Shown here: positions 35,916 to 48,399 of the stretch, piece by piece | Layout: each line of letters opens with the position of its first letter | Position numbering within the stretch: position 1 is the stretch's first letter | NCBI GenBank assembly: GCA_009823395.1 | Contig: CM020505.1 | Span: 24,227,129-24,291,128, forward strand | DNA: 64,000 bases | Source: Thamnaconus septentrionalis | Lineage: Eukaryota > Chordata > Actinopteri > Tetraodontiformes > Monacanthidae | Direction: 5' to 3' | Notes under the pieces: generated by a model | The model's input: the letters and a program-made list of their open reading frames with translations, nothing else | Told to the model about the DNA's origin: nothing | The model's database searches: none | Program-made: the position numbers and the translations under genes

Positions 35916-38718
35916 CTTAGCTCGGTCGTAGCATTTGTTTAGCTCATCTCCCTCTCTTTGTGGCCGAGTCAATGACCGATATTTCTAGATAGTTATGATG
36001 GGCTACCAAATCCTTTCAGCTGTGTCCTCCAGGAGTGACCAAAGCAAATTGATTGTCCTGTTTAATTTGGCATCGCTCCTCATGTCCTGGTGCATCTCTT
36101 GCACTCACCCAGGCCTGGGGACTGGTACAAGGAGGACACTTGAGGAACATGGCCGTACAGTTGCTCATCGTGGTCCACTTCATTCACATCCTCTCATTTC
36201 CTTCATTCCCACCGTGTTATACATAATGAGTCAACAGCAATGGCAACAGCATGGACCGTCTGCCTCTTGGCTCAGGCCGAGGGAATGGCATGGGGCTGAC
36301 AGGGCGAAACAGGAACAGTAGCTAATGTTAGTACTAATGTTAGCATATGTATTAGCGTTAGCGACGCAGATGAATGGAGCGCATGGCAGCCAGGCCTCGT
36401 CTGTCCACAACCAGGGACAGGTGGGGCCATGAGTCTGGCTTCATGTTACCTCCAGCAGCCACATCGTGCGTCACACCCTTGCAAACACACACTCTCATAC
36501 ACTCACTGAAGTGCACACACCCCATTGCATTATGATGAAACAAACAGAGCCACACTTATTAATGTGTACATTTAGTTCCTAGCTTTGTCACTGATAGCAG
36601 CATGCAGTGCAAGACATACTTCCACTGCAATGAAATGCAGAGACTGTGTAGAAAGCACTGGAACAGCATGGCTTCCTATGGGTTGCTGGACCTTATGATG
36701 CTAAAATATGTAGGAGGAAGTTTACTTAAGCACTATGAGGGAACCTAAGCCCCGCCACCTGTTTGCCAGATTCCCAAGCTTTATTGAATATTCTTATAAA
36801 ATCAGAAAGGGGTGGAAGAGAAATCAAAGCACTTCCTGGCTGCCTGTGGCACAGCTTCAGACGACTCCTATTTTTAGGTTTTGACCTAAAGCAGTCGTCC
36901 TCTCTCTTAACCCCACAACTGTGGACCCAGATGTTGCAGCTACAGTAAAAACAAGCGAGCAAGCGAGACCCATGTGAACGTTAAACGATTCAGTCTTGAA
37001 CTGAACGTTGAAGTTGAAAGTGACAAATCTAGAAATTGAAGAGAAGTTTATTGGCTGCCTTCCCACTGGACACACATGGCAACAAGGACATGTTCCTGTT
37101 TGTTCTGCATGCCTCGTACTGAAGGCTGCTGGTGAACTGTGCCGCACATCCAAAGCATCCACTAAGAACTTCATGGGCAGAGTTTGTCTTCCTCTCTCCC
37201 TAAATAAAGCCCAGCATTGCCAACAGGCTCACAGGTTCTACCAGGCTGCAGAAATAGAGGACGTGGTTGCACAAAGTTCACACTGTAATCCAACACACTG
37301 GCACGGTCAGTCGGCTCCCACGCAGTCAATTAGCTCAGCGCTCCTGATTTTTGATTGTGATTTTTTACAGGTGCCTGCACACACACACTGCAGCCACCTG
37401 GGTGTCCCGACCACTTGGCTTTCATGTGTGAGTTGAAATAAGAAGACGGAGCTGTCAACGTTGTGGAATGATGTGTAAGAACGTTGGAATGTGGCATGTG
37501 TTTACAGATATAATAACACCTTATGATTAGTTTCCCATCCCAAAGCTTGTGGCTTCTTCTGTCGTCAGAGGCCTGGACCCAAACTTGTGGGTTGTTGTCT
37601 TCTCAAAGTTTAGAAAAGGAAAAACACAGCACAACATTTGAACATTTCTGCTGACCAATTGATTCATTTATTATATTAATAAATGACTTTCCAAAAAGAC
37701 AAAACATGCAAAATAAAATCAAGTTAAAAAAAAAAAAAGTTTTTTTTTTATTGTCTTTGACAAAATGAGAATGATGATATAGAAGCAGATATATAGATTC
37801 GTTTTTAAACGTGTGTGTGTTTTTTTAGCTGCATTTCCAGACAGTCAGGTCCAAACTCTGGCTGCTCCACAAGACTGTTTGCTCTCCCTGCCAACTGATC
37901 TGGAAGCAGCCCGTTAGAGTTTTCCAAAGAGCCAACATCCTGACAAGTGATGATTGAAAGTGAAGGAGAGACAGAGGGCGGGGGGGCAGCATTGTAAAAC
38001 CAGCCTTGTTAGCACCGTGTCACAGCAGCATCTATATATCATCTCCAGCTCTGTCACCTGACCCCCATGTGTCACAGAGCCTGGACTGTCCCCTCAAACA
38101 CCAGCCCTTCTCCGGTAACCCCCCGACTCCCATCCCACTCCCCGCCGACTCCCCCCTGACCCCCCGGCTCCCCCCGACTCCCCCTCGGCCCCCAGTCAGT
38201 GCTAGGCAGTTCTTTATAGCCTCTGAAAGGGAACTAAAGACCGCTGAGGATTGAGATGAATTACAGCCGGGGGAGCTCTGCTAACGAAGGGCGTCCAAAT
38301 TTACAGCTTTGCCAGCTTTCCTAACTTCATGGATGGAGATAAAGCAGGTCTTGCTTTTGACAGAGCCCCACTAAGAGCTCAGATAGGGAGGGGGGGGAGA
38401 GAGGGGGGAGAGGAGGCTTCGTTTCTCAAAGAGAAGCTAATGAGTGAAAATATATGAAGCAGAATGGCCCGTGTTCTTCTCTCCCCTCCGACAAGGAAAA
38501 CAGCAGCGGCTGCGTGTCAAGTGCTATTTATAGCCATCAACAGTCATTGAGAGGTTATGGACAGAGAGGCCTGACTGACTGCACTCACTGTTTTGTCAAG
38601 CAGAAAGACAGCCAGCCACAGCGTCAAACACAGTCCCTCTCTCTCTCTTTATTTCTAGAGATCAGTCGGTTTAAACGCTTGTTAAATCAGCCAGGTTTAA
38701 TAAAAAAGAGAGGGATGG
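35916..38718. other. noncoding, no gene seen
   Basis: Unique sequence without long repeats up to 37,720, then an A13/T10 pair (about 37,726-37,750) and a C-rich block (38,115-38,195) that is G-quadruplex-prone on the minus strand. The 142-codon frame at 37008 has no recognised domain. Confidence 0.55.
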
Positions 38719-38907
<189 letters not shown>

Positions 38908-39488
38908 CTTTTCCAGCACCGTCGAAAAAAGTGAATGAAAAGCCCTTTGTAGTTGACTGTGCTGGGTTTGTCCAAACAAATGTGCGCTACATCAAGCCAA
39001 TCATTCCTCGGCCAGACGCAGATCAAACTAATATTGAGTGCGAAGCACCTGAAAGAAGAGACGGCAGCGCTAACGAAGAGACGGGCGTTCCTCTCCTCTC
39101 CGCTAATGAGAGGCAGGAGAGAGCGCAAGTGTCTGCAGCCACACCTCCACGCCTTCACTTATTTATTTCTTTGCTTCTGTATTTATTTTGCAGGATGTGG
39201 CGTCTGGCTGCCTCCACAGCTCGTTGACTCGCTCGTGTTTGGGCCTCCAAACGCGCCAATTTCATCCCATTAGCATTCAAGCCTGCAGGAGCCTCTCTGC
39301 TCTCATCCACACATTAGTATGCCAGAGAGTCTGCAGGAAGTCCAGCAGTTCCACTGCATCCACCTGGAGGTGTCGCCATCCCTCCGCCCTCGGCCGCCAT
39401 TGGCTGGCTGCTGGGGGGGGGGGGCAGGAAGACTGGTACAAATGAGTAAACACGAAGACGCACAGACAGGAAATGGACTCCCGTGTGC

Positions 39489-39491
<3 letters not shown>

Positions 39492-39574
<83 letters not shown>
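39492..39574. repeat. (CA)n immediately followed by (GT)n
   Basis: About 22 CA units abut about 19 GT units with a one-base centre, so the two arms are reverse complements and could fold as a hairpin of up to about 38 bp stem. Confidence 0.95.
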
Positions 39575-39577
<3 letters not shown>

Positions 39578-39671
39578 GGGGGTAATATTAAAACCCAGAG
39601 TGGTTCCCTGGTGCAGCAGCCACTCAGCGCCGCACCGCCTGATTGGTGATTCTCTTCTCCTTAAACTGCTC

Positions 39672-39685
39672 TGCGCCGCCGCTGC

Positions 39686-39721
<36 letters not shown>
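39672..39721. repeat. (CTG)n with CCG lead-in
   Basis: Two CCGCTG units then about 12 CTG units. Confidence 0.95.
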
Positions 39722-40024
39722 GTTGCAGTGGGGTGGGGGGGTCGGGGGGGATTTGCTTCCGCCCATTTGCACGTTAATAAAGCAGCAGAAAGGTTTATTA
39801 GACGCTGGGTAGAACAGTAGAGGGGATTTACAGGACGTGCTGGGGGCCACGCTCACTCTGAGGGCCTCCACCCCCCTGCCTGGGGGGGTGATAATGTCCA
39901 ATTACTCCACCTGCCAATAGTGCCGCTCCTGATGGAGACTAACACTATTAACCCTGTTTGTGTTATCGACGCTAGCAGCGGCCGGCAGGCCAGAGTTGCA
40001 GGAGGCCGGTGCAGCTTTGACGGC

Positions 40025-40060
<36 letters not shown>
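40025..40060. repeat. (TGA)n
   Basis: About 12 trinucleotide units. Confidence 0.95.
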
Positions 40061-40640
40061 GGGAAATGAAATTAGACACCGACACAGATTATTATGGCTG
40101 CATCTGAAAATGCAAAAAATACAAATAAAAAAATCTTAAAGTGCAGCAGATTGTGTATTTGGGCCGATACGCCGCTCCCTCATGCGCAACGCATTATTTA
40201 CGTTTATCAATATTAATGGTCAGCTAAAAAGGCAACCACGCTGCACAATCTGCAAATATAATGGCCCCGCCTTATCTATTCATACCGCCGAGCGGCTAAA
40301 CTGTCAGAAAAATCTGAAGTCACACTTAACCGAGCCCAATACCTGCTATTAAGATGGCTCGACATAACAGGACGCCTGCCAATAATTGTACATAAAGATA
40401 TGGCGGAGCCGCAGTCCGGCCATGAATATTGCATGGATTCCAACACAAAGAGCATGCTAAAAGGATCAAAGAGGGAAAAAGCGGGAGAGACTCAATGTGA
40501 ACAGCCAAACAATATGCAAGAATCCCGACAGTATAGGTCACATGCAAAAAGAGCGGGGTCACACTGAAATTGTCCATCAGTCAGACAAGCAGAACTGATT
40601 TGGATGCTAAATAATGGTTTAGATATTCAAAAATTCCATA
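40061..40640. other. candidate conserved noncoding element
   Basis: Repeat-free about 580 bp with CGTTTATCAATATTAATGG, CCTTATCTATTC, GCCAATAATTGTAC, TGAATATTGCATGG and GCTAAATAATGG. Of all the blocks in the window, this most resembles a deeply conserved enhancer. Judged by eye only. Confidence 0.35.
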
Positions 40641-42034
40641 TATATGCGAAAGGCTTCAGTGCACCCTGGATCCGGCCTATCAGAGGAGCGCTCTGCCACC
40701 ACACTCCCTCATGCACAGTGAGTGTGCAGCTAACACATGCGCGCACACACACACACACGGGTGCAGATATGCAGACATCCAGGCGCAGATGCAGATCCAG
40801 AACATGTAGACGCACTCAGCCACTTACTCCCAGTCTGCCAGAAACACAAACATATGATACACACTTGGAGTGTGTGTCTGCTTCAATCACATCCAGCCCG
40901 CTGATCACATTAGGTCTATAAGCACTGTGGTCAAATCTAAACATGGACAAACGTCAATTCCTCAGACTTTTAAGTCGCAGGACTGCAAAAGCATGTCGGA
41001 AAGTTTCCTTTACTGCACGTTTATAAACACGCTAAGAAGCCTCGGCATGATGCTGGCCAGAGACCACCACTCAAGCTAGGTCGCAAAATCAGATTATTTG
41101 AAGGGGAAAAAACTGCCAAAGTGGTTGTAGAATATTCTTGCTCAAATATGGTGCAAATCAAAAATAAAAAAATAAAGAATAAAAAAAAAAACTGGTGTGT
41201 TTCCCAGTTTAAAATGGTTGGATATGAATGTAAAATATAATATTTTAACCAGTAAATGCAAAAACATTGTTCTATTGAATCAGTAGAATAATGCTGCTTT
41301 ATGAACAGTTGCTCTAAAATATTATCACCAACGGTAAAATAAATTCTTATGACTCAGTTTAAAAAAAGGATTTTCATTTCTGATGTTTTGCACTCATTTC
41401 TTTCTTCTCAACGGATGTGTAGCCTTAATAAAGGATCTTGAATTACTATTTTTAAGTGCACAATAAGAAATAACCCAGAAAATTACCTACTATTAAAAAC
41501 AATTGTTATTGGGAAATACAACAGCCCTGAATTAATCAAGAGGATAAAAGAAGGAAAGCATGTGGCAAATTGAATAGAAAAAATTATTTAGGAGAAACCT
41601 TAATATGTTTTTTTCTTATTTATGTATTAAATATGATTATTAAAAATATGTTGAAGACTCATAATGTGTTGAACTAGTGTTTGGTGTCGCACTGAACCTT
41701 TAGTGTTTGGTGTCGTCTGAACCTTTGTTGAACACAAACACAACAACACTGCACACTGAATTTATGAGTCTATTAAGGCCACAACCAGCTTTAAATATCT
41801 GTATATTTATCTGATGATCTTTTTTTTTTGTGTAGTTCAAGGTTTTACACCTCAAAAGTATTTGACACAGTAAAATGAAGGCAAATCTTGAACAATCAAA
41901 TGAAACAAAAGCAAACTTTTTATTAATAAATATTACACAAGGGTCTGGTTTACTGATAGAGGAATTATAACACATATCATACTATATTATAAAACAGTTT
42001 CTTCTGGACTGTAAAGTTCCTCTTGGTAACTTTA
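40641..42034. other. noncoding, AT-rich
   Basis: AT-rich unique sequence. TTAATAAAGGATCTTGAATTA at about 41,424 resembles the 3' tail of fish retroposons. An imperfect tandem pair lies at 41675-41725. Confidence 0.5.
41675..41725. repeat. imperfect 26/25-bp tandem duplication
   Basis: Two adjacent copies starting tagtgtttggtgtcg and ending ctgaacctt, differing by one substitution-type change and one base of length. Confidence 0.9.
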
Positions 42035-42189
42035 ATTACATTATTATTATTAGTATTATTATTATAATAATAATCAATATTATTATTATTATTGTTATTA
42101 TTATTATTATCAATATTATTATTAGCATTATTATTATTATATATATTATTATTATCATTATTATTATTATTAGTACTATTATTATTAGC
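42035..42189. repeat. (ATT)n compound tract
   Basis: About 155 bp of ATT/TTA triplets with interruptions and a short AAT inversion near its start. Confidence 0.95.
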
Positions 42190-44064
42190 AGGTGTCTTTC
42201 TTATGACACTTCCTGATGATCCCTCAGACATCTTCGGACCATCGCTCTGCTCCACCACATCTCCTCCTGAAGCCATGAAGCCTGGAAGGAAACGTTGGCT
42301 CCCCATTCCATGGAAGCCTCCTTCATGGCAGCAGCGAGCTCTTTCCACTGGGTGGTTCCGCTGGGTGGTTCCGCTGGGTGGTTCTGATCCCCACAAGGCC
42401 ATCTGGCCCGTCTTACTGGGTTTCTCTCACAGGCGAAACTTCAGGACCCTGATGATGCACCTGGAGTTGCATCATCAGTGGGATGTTCTAGCTGTTTGTG
42501 TGGTGGAGCTGTGCATGTGCAGTAACGAGAGGCTCCTTAAACCCATGCAGTCTCCCGTGAGCGGCCCTTTAAAATTTCATAAAGCATCTAGTTTAGAAAA
42601 ACACTTTCATAAAAACAGATTTTTAACACATTCATTGCTTTGTTCTTGTTTTTAGCAGTTCAAATCAAATGTATATTATTTTTTGAGATTTTACAGGATT
42701 TCAGCATTTATTATATGAGCAGATTTACCAATGTGTGTTTTTGTATGTATCATGTATGTATCATGTATGATTGAACTAAAATAACAGGCAAACTTGACCA
42801 GACTGATTGATTTTTTTGGACTGACCGGCTCTGGACCGAGAGACTATTATCACAACAGAATGTCTTTATTGTTTGCGGTCGACGTGTTTCAAAGCGTGAC
42901 AATAACGGCAGGAAACACAAGGCGGCGTCTCAGAAAGACACAAACACGGCGCCGCAGTGCATTGTGCGGCTCTTTTTAGCGGGAGGCCCCAGTCGTGATT
43001 GTCACATGCCACTCGCCATTCAAACCTGTTTTCACTTTTCTCATCTCATTGAATGTCAGGCACGGCCTCATTGACGGAGCCAAATCCATTCTGATGATGT
43101 TTCCAGCCCACTCAAATGGAAATGGTGCATCTGACAAAACAGTGGCATTAACATGATAAAGGAATTCAACTTACAAAAACCTCAACATCTGCTGGCTCGC
43201 CGGCAGTAATGGAGAACATTTCTTTGAATCCAATTGATGGATCTGATGGCGCTCAGACACTCATTCATATCATAATGTCTCAGGAGGGGAAAATAATAGG
43301 GAAACATGGGATTAATCTCAATACTGTGGACGCAGAGCAGACAGAATGCGCAGGAGGCCGAGAGACGGAGGAAGACGTTGGAGACTCGTTTGTCATCCGA
43401 GAGTTTGGTTGCTTTCTTCTTCTTTCTAAACGGGGACGTCTTGACAGCGGACGTCCAAACCCTGAGCCAGTTCAAAAAGTAACCACGACAAACATTGTGC
43501 GAAACATCAACAGTGTTCCAAGAGTTGTGTAACATCCACGAGCACTGTTGTGATTCAGCCAGAGGGTTGCAGTGACTCACAGCCTTTGTTTTTGCTCAGC
43601 TTGCAGAGAGGAAACCAGTGGAGGTTTATTTCTCACTGTCATTTAGGGGAAGACGGCGTCACCGGCTGGTTTTCCCCACAGTTAGCCGCCCTCTGAAAAA
43701 AAACACTCAGTCTCGCCATTTGTCCATTGTTCATTTTTCATTCCTATTCTGGGGAGCGACTTCCTTGATGGCTCGGACGCAGCGCCGCCGCTCCAATCCA
43801 ATCAGAGCGAGGAGCGGCCGAGCTGCAGAGCCACGAAGGTGAAGGTGAGCAGCGGGACGGCCTGCAGTCCGACCGCTCCTCCTGCACTGACCTCCCACAC
43901 AAAGGTTTAATAATAAATACGCCGTGTCTGAATTAAGAAGACATTGCTCTGCATTTTTAATGTAAATGTAGTTCTGCATGCAATTAAAAATGAATGATGG
44001 GCTGGGGCTGTAACCTGGCGCCTCGGCCGGGCCGAGTGTGAGGGAGCTGCACTCTGGAGGCACG
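42190..44064. other. noncoding, no gene seen
   Basis: Unique sequence including a 13-bp triplicate (42348-42386). The open frame starting in the ATT repeat at 42092 is repeat-driven. The 42,990-43,330 block is repeat-free and enhancer-like. Confidence 0.5.
42348..42386. repeat. 13-bp unit repeated three times
   Basis: ctgggtggttccg twice exactly and once with a single C-to-T change. Confidence 0.95.
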
Positions 44065-44120
44065 GCGGCTGCTGCGGCTGCTGCTGCTGCTGCGGCTGCT
44101 GCTGCGGCTGCTGCGGCTGC

Positions 44121-44156
<36 letters not shown>
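44065..44156. repeat. (GCTGCTGCG)n / (CTG)n tract
   Basis: About 92 bp of CTG and CGG triplets, GC-rich. Confidence 0.95.
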
Positions 44157-44489
44157 CTTTCTGATTGGACAGAGAGACTTTTGTGTGGAGAAGACGGTCC
44201 AGGTTGCATTTCGGCCACTGTTCAGCCTGTCTATTGGCAAAGCAAACACAAGAGGGACCTCTGGCTGGTGATTAAGGCGGCGGCCGCTGGTTTAAATCAC
44301 TCCTGGAGAGTGAGGGTGAGCGAGAGAGCGAGCGAGCGAGAGAGCGAGAGTGGCCGCCAGCGTCTGGCCGGCTGACGCAGCCTCTGATGGAGGAACGTCG
44401 CTGATGGGAAAACCTAAAAGGAGATTGCAGGAATTAGAGCTGACCCGGCCGGGGGTCGGGGGGTCCGGGGGTCCGGAGGTAAGACGGAG

Positions 44490-45040
44490 GCTATCACATT
44501 AACCTGACTGGGGCTCCTTTAATAGGCTCCAGGGCTTAAACTCATATATCAATTTCCATCTGCGTGGACGACTTGAAAGAGCCAGCAGCTCATTCTCGCC
44601 ATGCGTGTCTCCCCGGCCAATCAATCTCCGGCCGCTGCGGGCGTCGTCACCTCCAGCCCCAGACAAGCAGGGGATCAAGACCAGCTCGCCGGGGCTCCGG
44701 CCAATCGCACGGCTAATCCCGGCTGTCCGCCGCCAGCTCCGCCGCTGAGCTGGGCTGCTCCGACGCCCCCGGGGGGCCGATCGGAGGCGCGCAGAGAGAA
44801 AAAGCAAAGCGCCGCGGTGGAAAAGGCTTTCCAACACGCAGGTCAATCACAGCAAACACAGAACTCAGCCCCAGCGCGGCAGAATGACGGTAATTATAAT
44901 CACGGCTGACAAACATTTCTCCATGTGCGAGCAGCCAGCGTCACAATAATTGCCCTTGTCACGCTAACTGTGTAATTTAGCAACACAAATCACGGCATTT
45001 AGCGCTGCTGACAGCTACAATGATAAAGATCCAGTAAAAA
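44490..45040. other. candidate conserved noncoding element
   Basis: Repeat-free block, GC-rich then AT-rich, with CCAATCAATC, GGCCAATCGC, GACGGTAATTATAATCACGG, ACAATAATTGCCC and GTGTAATTTAGC. Two CCAAT boxes and several TAAT cores. Texture-based call. Confidence 0.3.
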
Positions 45041-46236
45041 GTGTGGCAGCAGCACCTTCCACTTCATCTCCAGTGTTTGGATGGAAAGATTTCTTTTTTT
45101 TTTCCCAGCAACAACAACAGAGAGGGAAGCTGCTGCTTTCTCTCCACTAAACTCTCTTTTCTCAGGAATCAAATCAAACAGCCTCTCTGGCAGTGCAAGC
45201 CCTCCAGGGTTCTGATGTCACTTCCAACTGTAACACTTGGCTGATGACTGACACATGCTTCACATGAGCGCGGAGACGGAATAAGGGAGAGAAAGCGCAC
45301 ACACACACACACACACACACGCAGGGTTCACGCCGTCTCTTTTGTTTTAGACGACACTTCCGACTTTACGCTAACTTGTTTTGTCAAAACAATTCCCGGA
45401 GAAATTAAACGACGCATTACTGGAGTCAAACCCCAAACCCAGATCTGCCACAACAAACCTAATCCGGTTTGAGCGCCGCCTGTGTTGCGGCGTCCTCGGA
45501 GTGCGCGTGTTTTCTTTGTGAGGCGGCTCGGGTTCCAGGAAGTGTCGGGCCTGCAGTCAGTCATCAAGGGCCGCTGTGATGGCACTGATAGCGCAGCGGC
45601 GGCAGCCTTGTACTCTCGCTGAACGCCAGAGTGCGACTGGAGAGGCACGTGAGTGATGTGAGCAGGTGGGAGAAGCAAATAAACTATTTAACGTGGGCGT
45701 TTTCACCGAGCGGCCCTGCCAATAAAACCAGGTCGGCCTTGAAAAAAAAAACAACAGACGCTCATCTCCGAGGTATTAGACTTGTAAGAGCCGCTCAAAG
45801 GAGGGGAGCTCTGCATTTGAAGGAGCAGAATTAGGTGCGATTAGACGCTGAGATGGGGGAAAGAAAAAGGATAAAAAAAAAGTCCACGTTTGTCAGAAAA
45901 GCTCCTCTCGGCTCTCGCCGCCTCGCGATCACAGGCTTCATTTAGACGCAGAACAAAAGACGGCAAATATTTTGGGAAGGAGAGGGAAAGACGGAGGGCG
46001 GGGGGGGGACTGTGTAGCGACTTGCAAGAGTGGGAAAGTGAGCGTGGTGGCGGCGGCGGCAGCGGCGGGCCAACACAGAAGCGTCAGCGCTGCGGCTGCA
46101 GCCCAGATCTGTGAATACAGATCAGCAGAGATGTGAGGGAATTTTACAGCAGGTATTGTCTGTCACTCACCTCCTCTGTCTGTGTGATCACTGACTGAGG
46201 CAGCGGCTGTTTCATCTCACACTCTCTCTCTCTCTC

Positions 46237-46267
<31 letters not shown>

Positions 46268-46510
46268 CTCCCCCAGCGCTGCCAGAGGAGACCTGGTGCT
46301 GGGGTGTGTCCTTGCCAAAAAAAGTGACAGGTGTTCCCATGGAAAAATCCAGAAATCAAAGGGCCATTATTCCTATTATACGTGATGATACCCTGCTTAT
46401 GTCTGGCTTTGTATAAGTTAGATCTGCCTCTCGCCCACAGAACAACCCTGGAATGTCAGCTGCAAAATGTGGAAATTTAAACAAAAAAAAAAAAAAAATC
46501 AGCGGAACCC

Positions 46511-46513
<3 letters not shown>

Positions 46514-46549
<36 letters not shown>
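46514..46549. repeat. (CA)n
   Basis: About 18 CA units. Confidence 0.95.
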
Positions 46550-46550
<1 letters not shown>

Positions 46551-46895
46551 GTTAGGTCTGAAATTGTGGGGCCTCTTCCAAACATATTTGTGTATTATTG
46601 TGAGTGTTTTTGCGGTGGGACAGAAGCAGTTTGCCAGTGTGTTGCTGCATCGCCTGCAGCTCTTTGACACACACTGTGAATTCTGCCTGCAGTGAACATA
46701 AACACAGTTCTTATAGCAGGAAAAAACAGCTTTTTACGCACAAAAAACTCCCCACACCCCCTAAAAAAAAAAAAAAAAAGCAAAAAACAAAAAACACACA
46801 GTGACAACACAACAGCGTTGTTGTCGCCGCGGCTGCTCCACGCTAGCTTTGAAAGCTGGGAAGTGGTGGCCGCTGGTGTGAAGGTGTGAAGCTGA

Positions 46896-46933
46896 GGCTG
46901 CTGATTGGCTCGCAGGCTGCTGATTGGCTCGCA
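46896..46933. repeat. 19-bp exact tandem duplication carrying ATTGG
   Basis: Two exact copies of a unit starting ggctgctgattggctcg. Each copy holds GATTGGCT, a reverse CCAAT box (NF-Y type). Confidence 0.95.
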
Positions 46934-47649
46934 GGCTGCCGGTACACCGACTGCTTGCACTGAGTCACTGGTGATTCCTGGCCCGGGCAGAGTGAGCCAC
47001 ACACACTCGGCTGCAGCCGCTCTCCAGCAGCGCAGTGCAGTGCAGCAGGCAGCCGCTCTGTGGCAGAGCCAGTGTGTGCCGTTAATTCTGTAAATGCAGC
47101 TTCAACCTGGTGAGTCTGAGAATCCACCGCTGCCACGCTGCCACACTGAGGCCAGCTGAGCAGCAAGGCTTGAAGCAGAACTGCTGGCAGAAGCCTGCAG
47201 TGACTCAGGACTGCTGAGAGCACACTTCTAATGTTCTCCTGGCCAGCAGGAATTATTTTTATCTCTCTTTCTCCTTTTTGAAAAGACACACGGACGAGAT
47301 GTTCACGGCCTTATTGCAACAATGTTTCCTTTCAAATGTAAAAGCAGGAGAAACTAGAGGAGCAGCATCTTAAACAAACAGCAGTTATTGTTGCGCTTGC
47401 AACTCCTGGTTTTTCCTCTTCCCACTTGAGAAATGAACGCTGTGGCCTCTTTTCAGGGGCAGCGCCGCATTCAAAGTGATGCTTTAGCACTTTGTATTGT
47501 TGTGTAAAGTTGAGGCAGAGAGGCAACAAACATTCTGGCTCCTCTTTTATGGCCTATCAATAATCTTTTTCTGACACATTATTTGCTGGGCTGGAGTTAA
47601 ATAGGGAGCAGCACGGTCAGTGGTTCACCACAAAGACTTTTGGTGAGCC

Positions 47650-47651
<2 letters not shown>

Positions 47652-47696
<45 letters not shown>
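47652..47696. repeat. (GT)n
   Basis: About 22 GT units. Confidence 0.95.
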
Positions 47697-47697
<1 letters not shown>

Positions 47698-47756
47698 CGA
47701 TGTGGCTGGCCTGGGACCCTGCCAGGATGTCTTTATAACCAGGCTGCGGGACCGAG

Positions 47757-47759
<3 letters not shown>

Positions 47760-47807
<48 letters not shown>
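47760..47807. repeat. (CA)n
   Basis: About 24 CA units, inverted to the GT tract 63 bp upstream. Confidence 0.95.
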
Positions 47808-47808
<1 letters not shown>

Positions 47809-47999
47809 GCAATTACGTGACGGTTATGAAGAAGAATTTTAGTTTTTTATTTTTTTTTTCATCTTATCTGCTTTTATTTTGAAGGTCAAACACCAATTGC
47901 AGTTTGTGTTTTTGTGTTGCTGCAGCGTCAAACACGCAGATGCATTAAAAAATGTCTGTGAAATCCAAGTCAAACAAGCCGTCCCTCACTCTGTCTTCT

Positions 48000-48328
48000 C
48001 CTTCATCATCCTTCCTTCCTCCTTCCTTCCTTCCTTCCTCCCTCCCTCCCTCCCTCCCTTCCTTCCTTCCTTCCTCCTCCTTCCTTCCTTCCTTCCTTCC
48101 TCCCTCCCTCCCCCTCCCTCCTTCCTTCCTTCCTCCCTCCTTCCTTCCTCCCTCCTCCCTCCTCCCTCCCTTCCTTCCTTCCTTCCTTCCTTCCTCCCTT
48201 CCTTCATCCCTTCCTTCCTTCCTTCCTCCCTCCTTCCTTCCTTCCTTCCTTCCTTCCTTCCTTCCTCCTCCCTCCCTCCCTCCCTTCCTTCCTTCCTCCC
48301 TTCCTTCCTTCCTCCCTTCCTCCCTCAG
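48000..48328. repeat. (CCTT)n/(CCCT)n polypyrimidine tract
   Basis: About 330 bp with only pyrimidines apart from a single A (48205). Units alternate CTTC and CTCC. Open frames on both strands here are repeat shadows. Confidence 0.97.
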
Positions 48329-48399
48329 CGTGCTGCTTCTTTTCCCTGGATGGCCGTCTAGCAGCTCCGCCCACTTTAACACTCGCTCCCTCAAAGTGC

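Larger units (their letters stand above)
45041..47651. other. noncoding, no gene seen
   Basis: Unique sequence with CA tracts (45297-45320, 46239-46265, 46514-46549), A runs and a duplicated CCAAT-box unit (46896-46933). No coding similarity. Confidence 0.55.

Noticed and set aside
42092..42655. 187-codon frame with an apparent hydrophobic N-terminus
   Set aside because: The Leu/Ile stretch is the ATT microsatellite, not a signal or membrane segment; the remainder has no recognised family.
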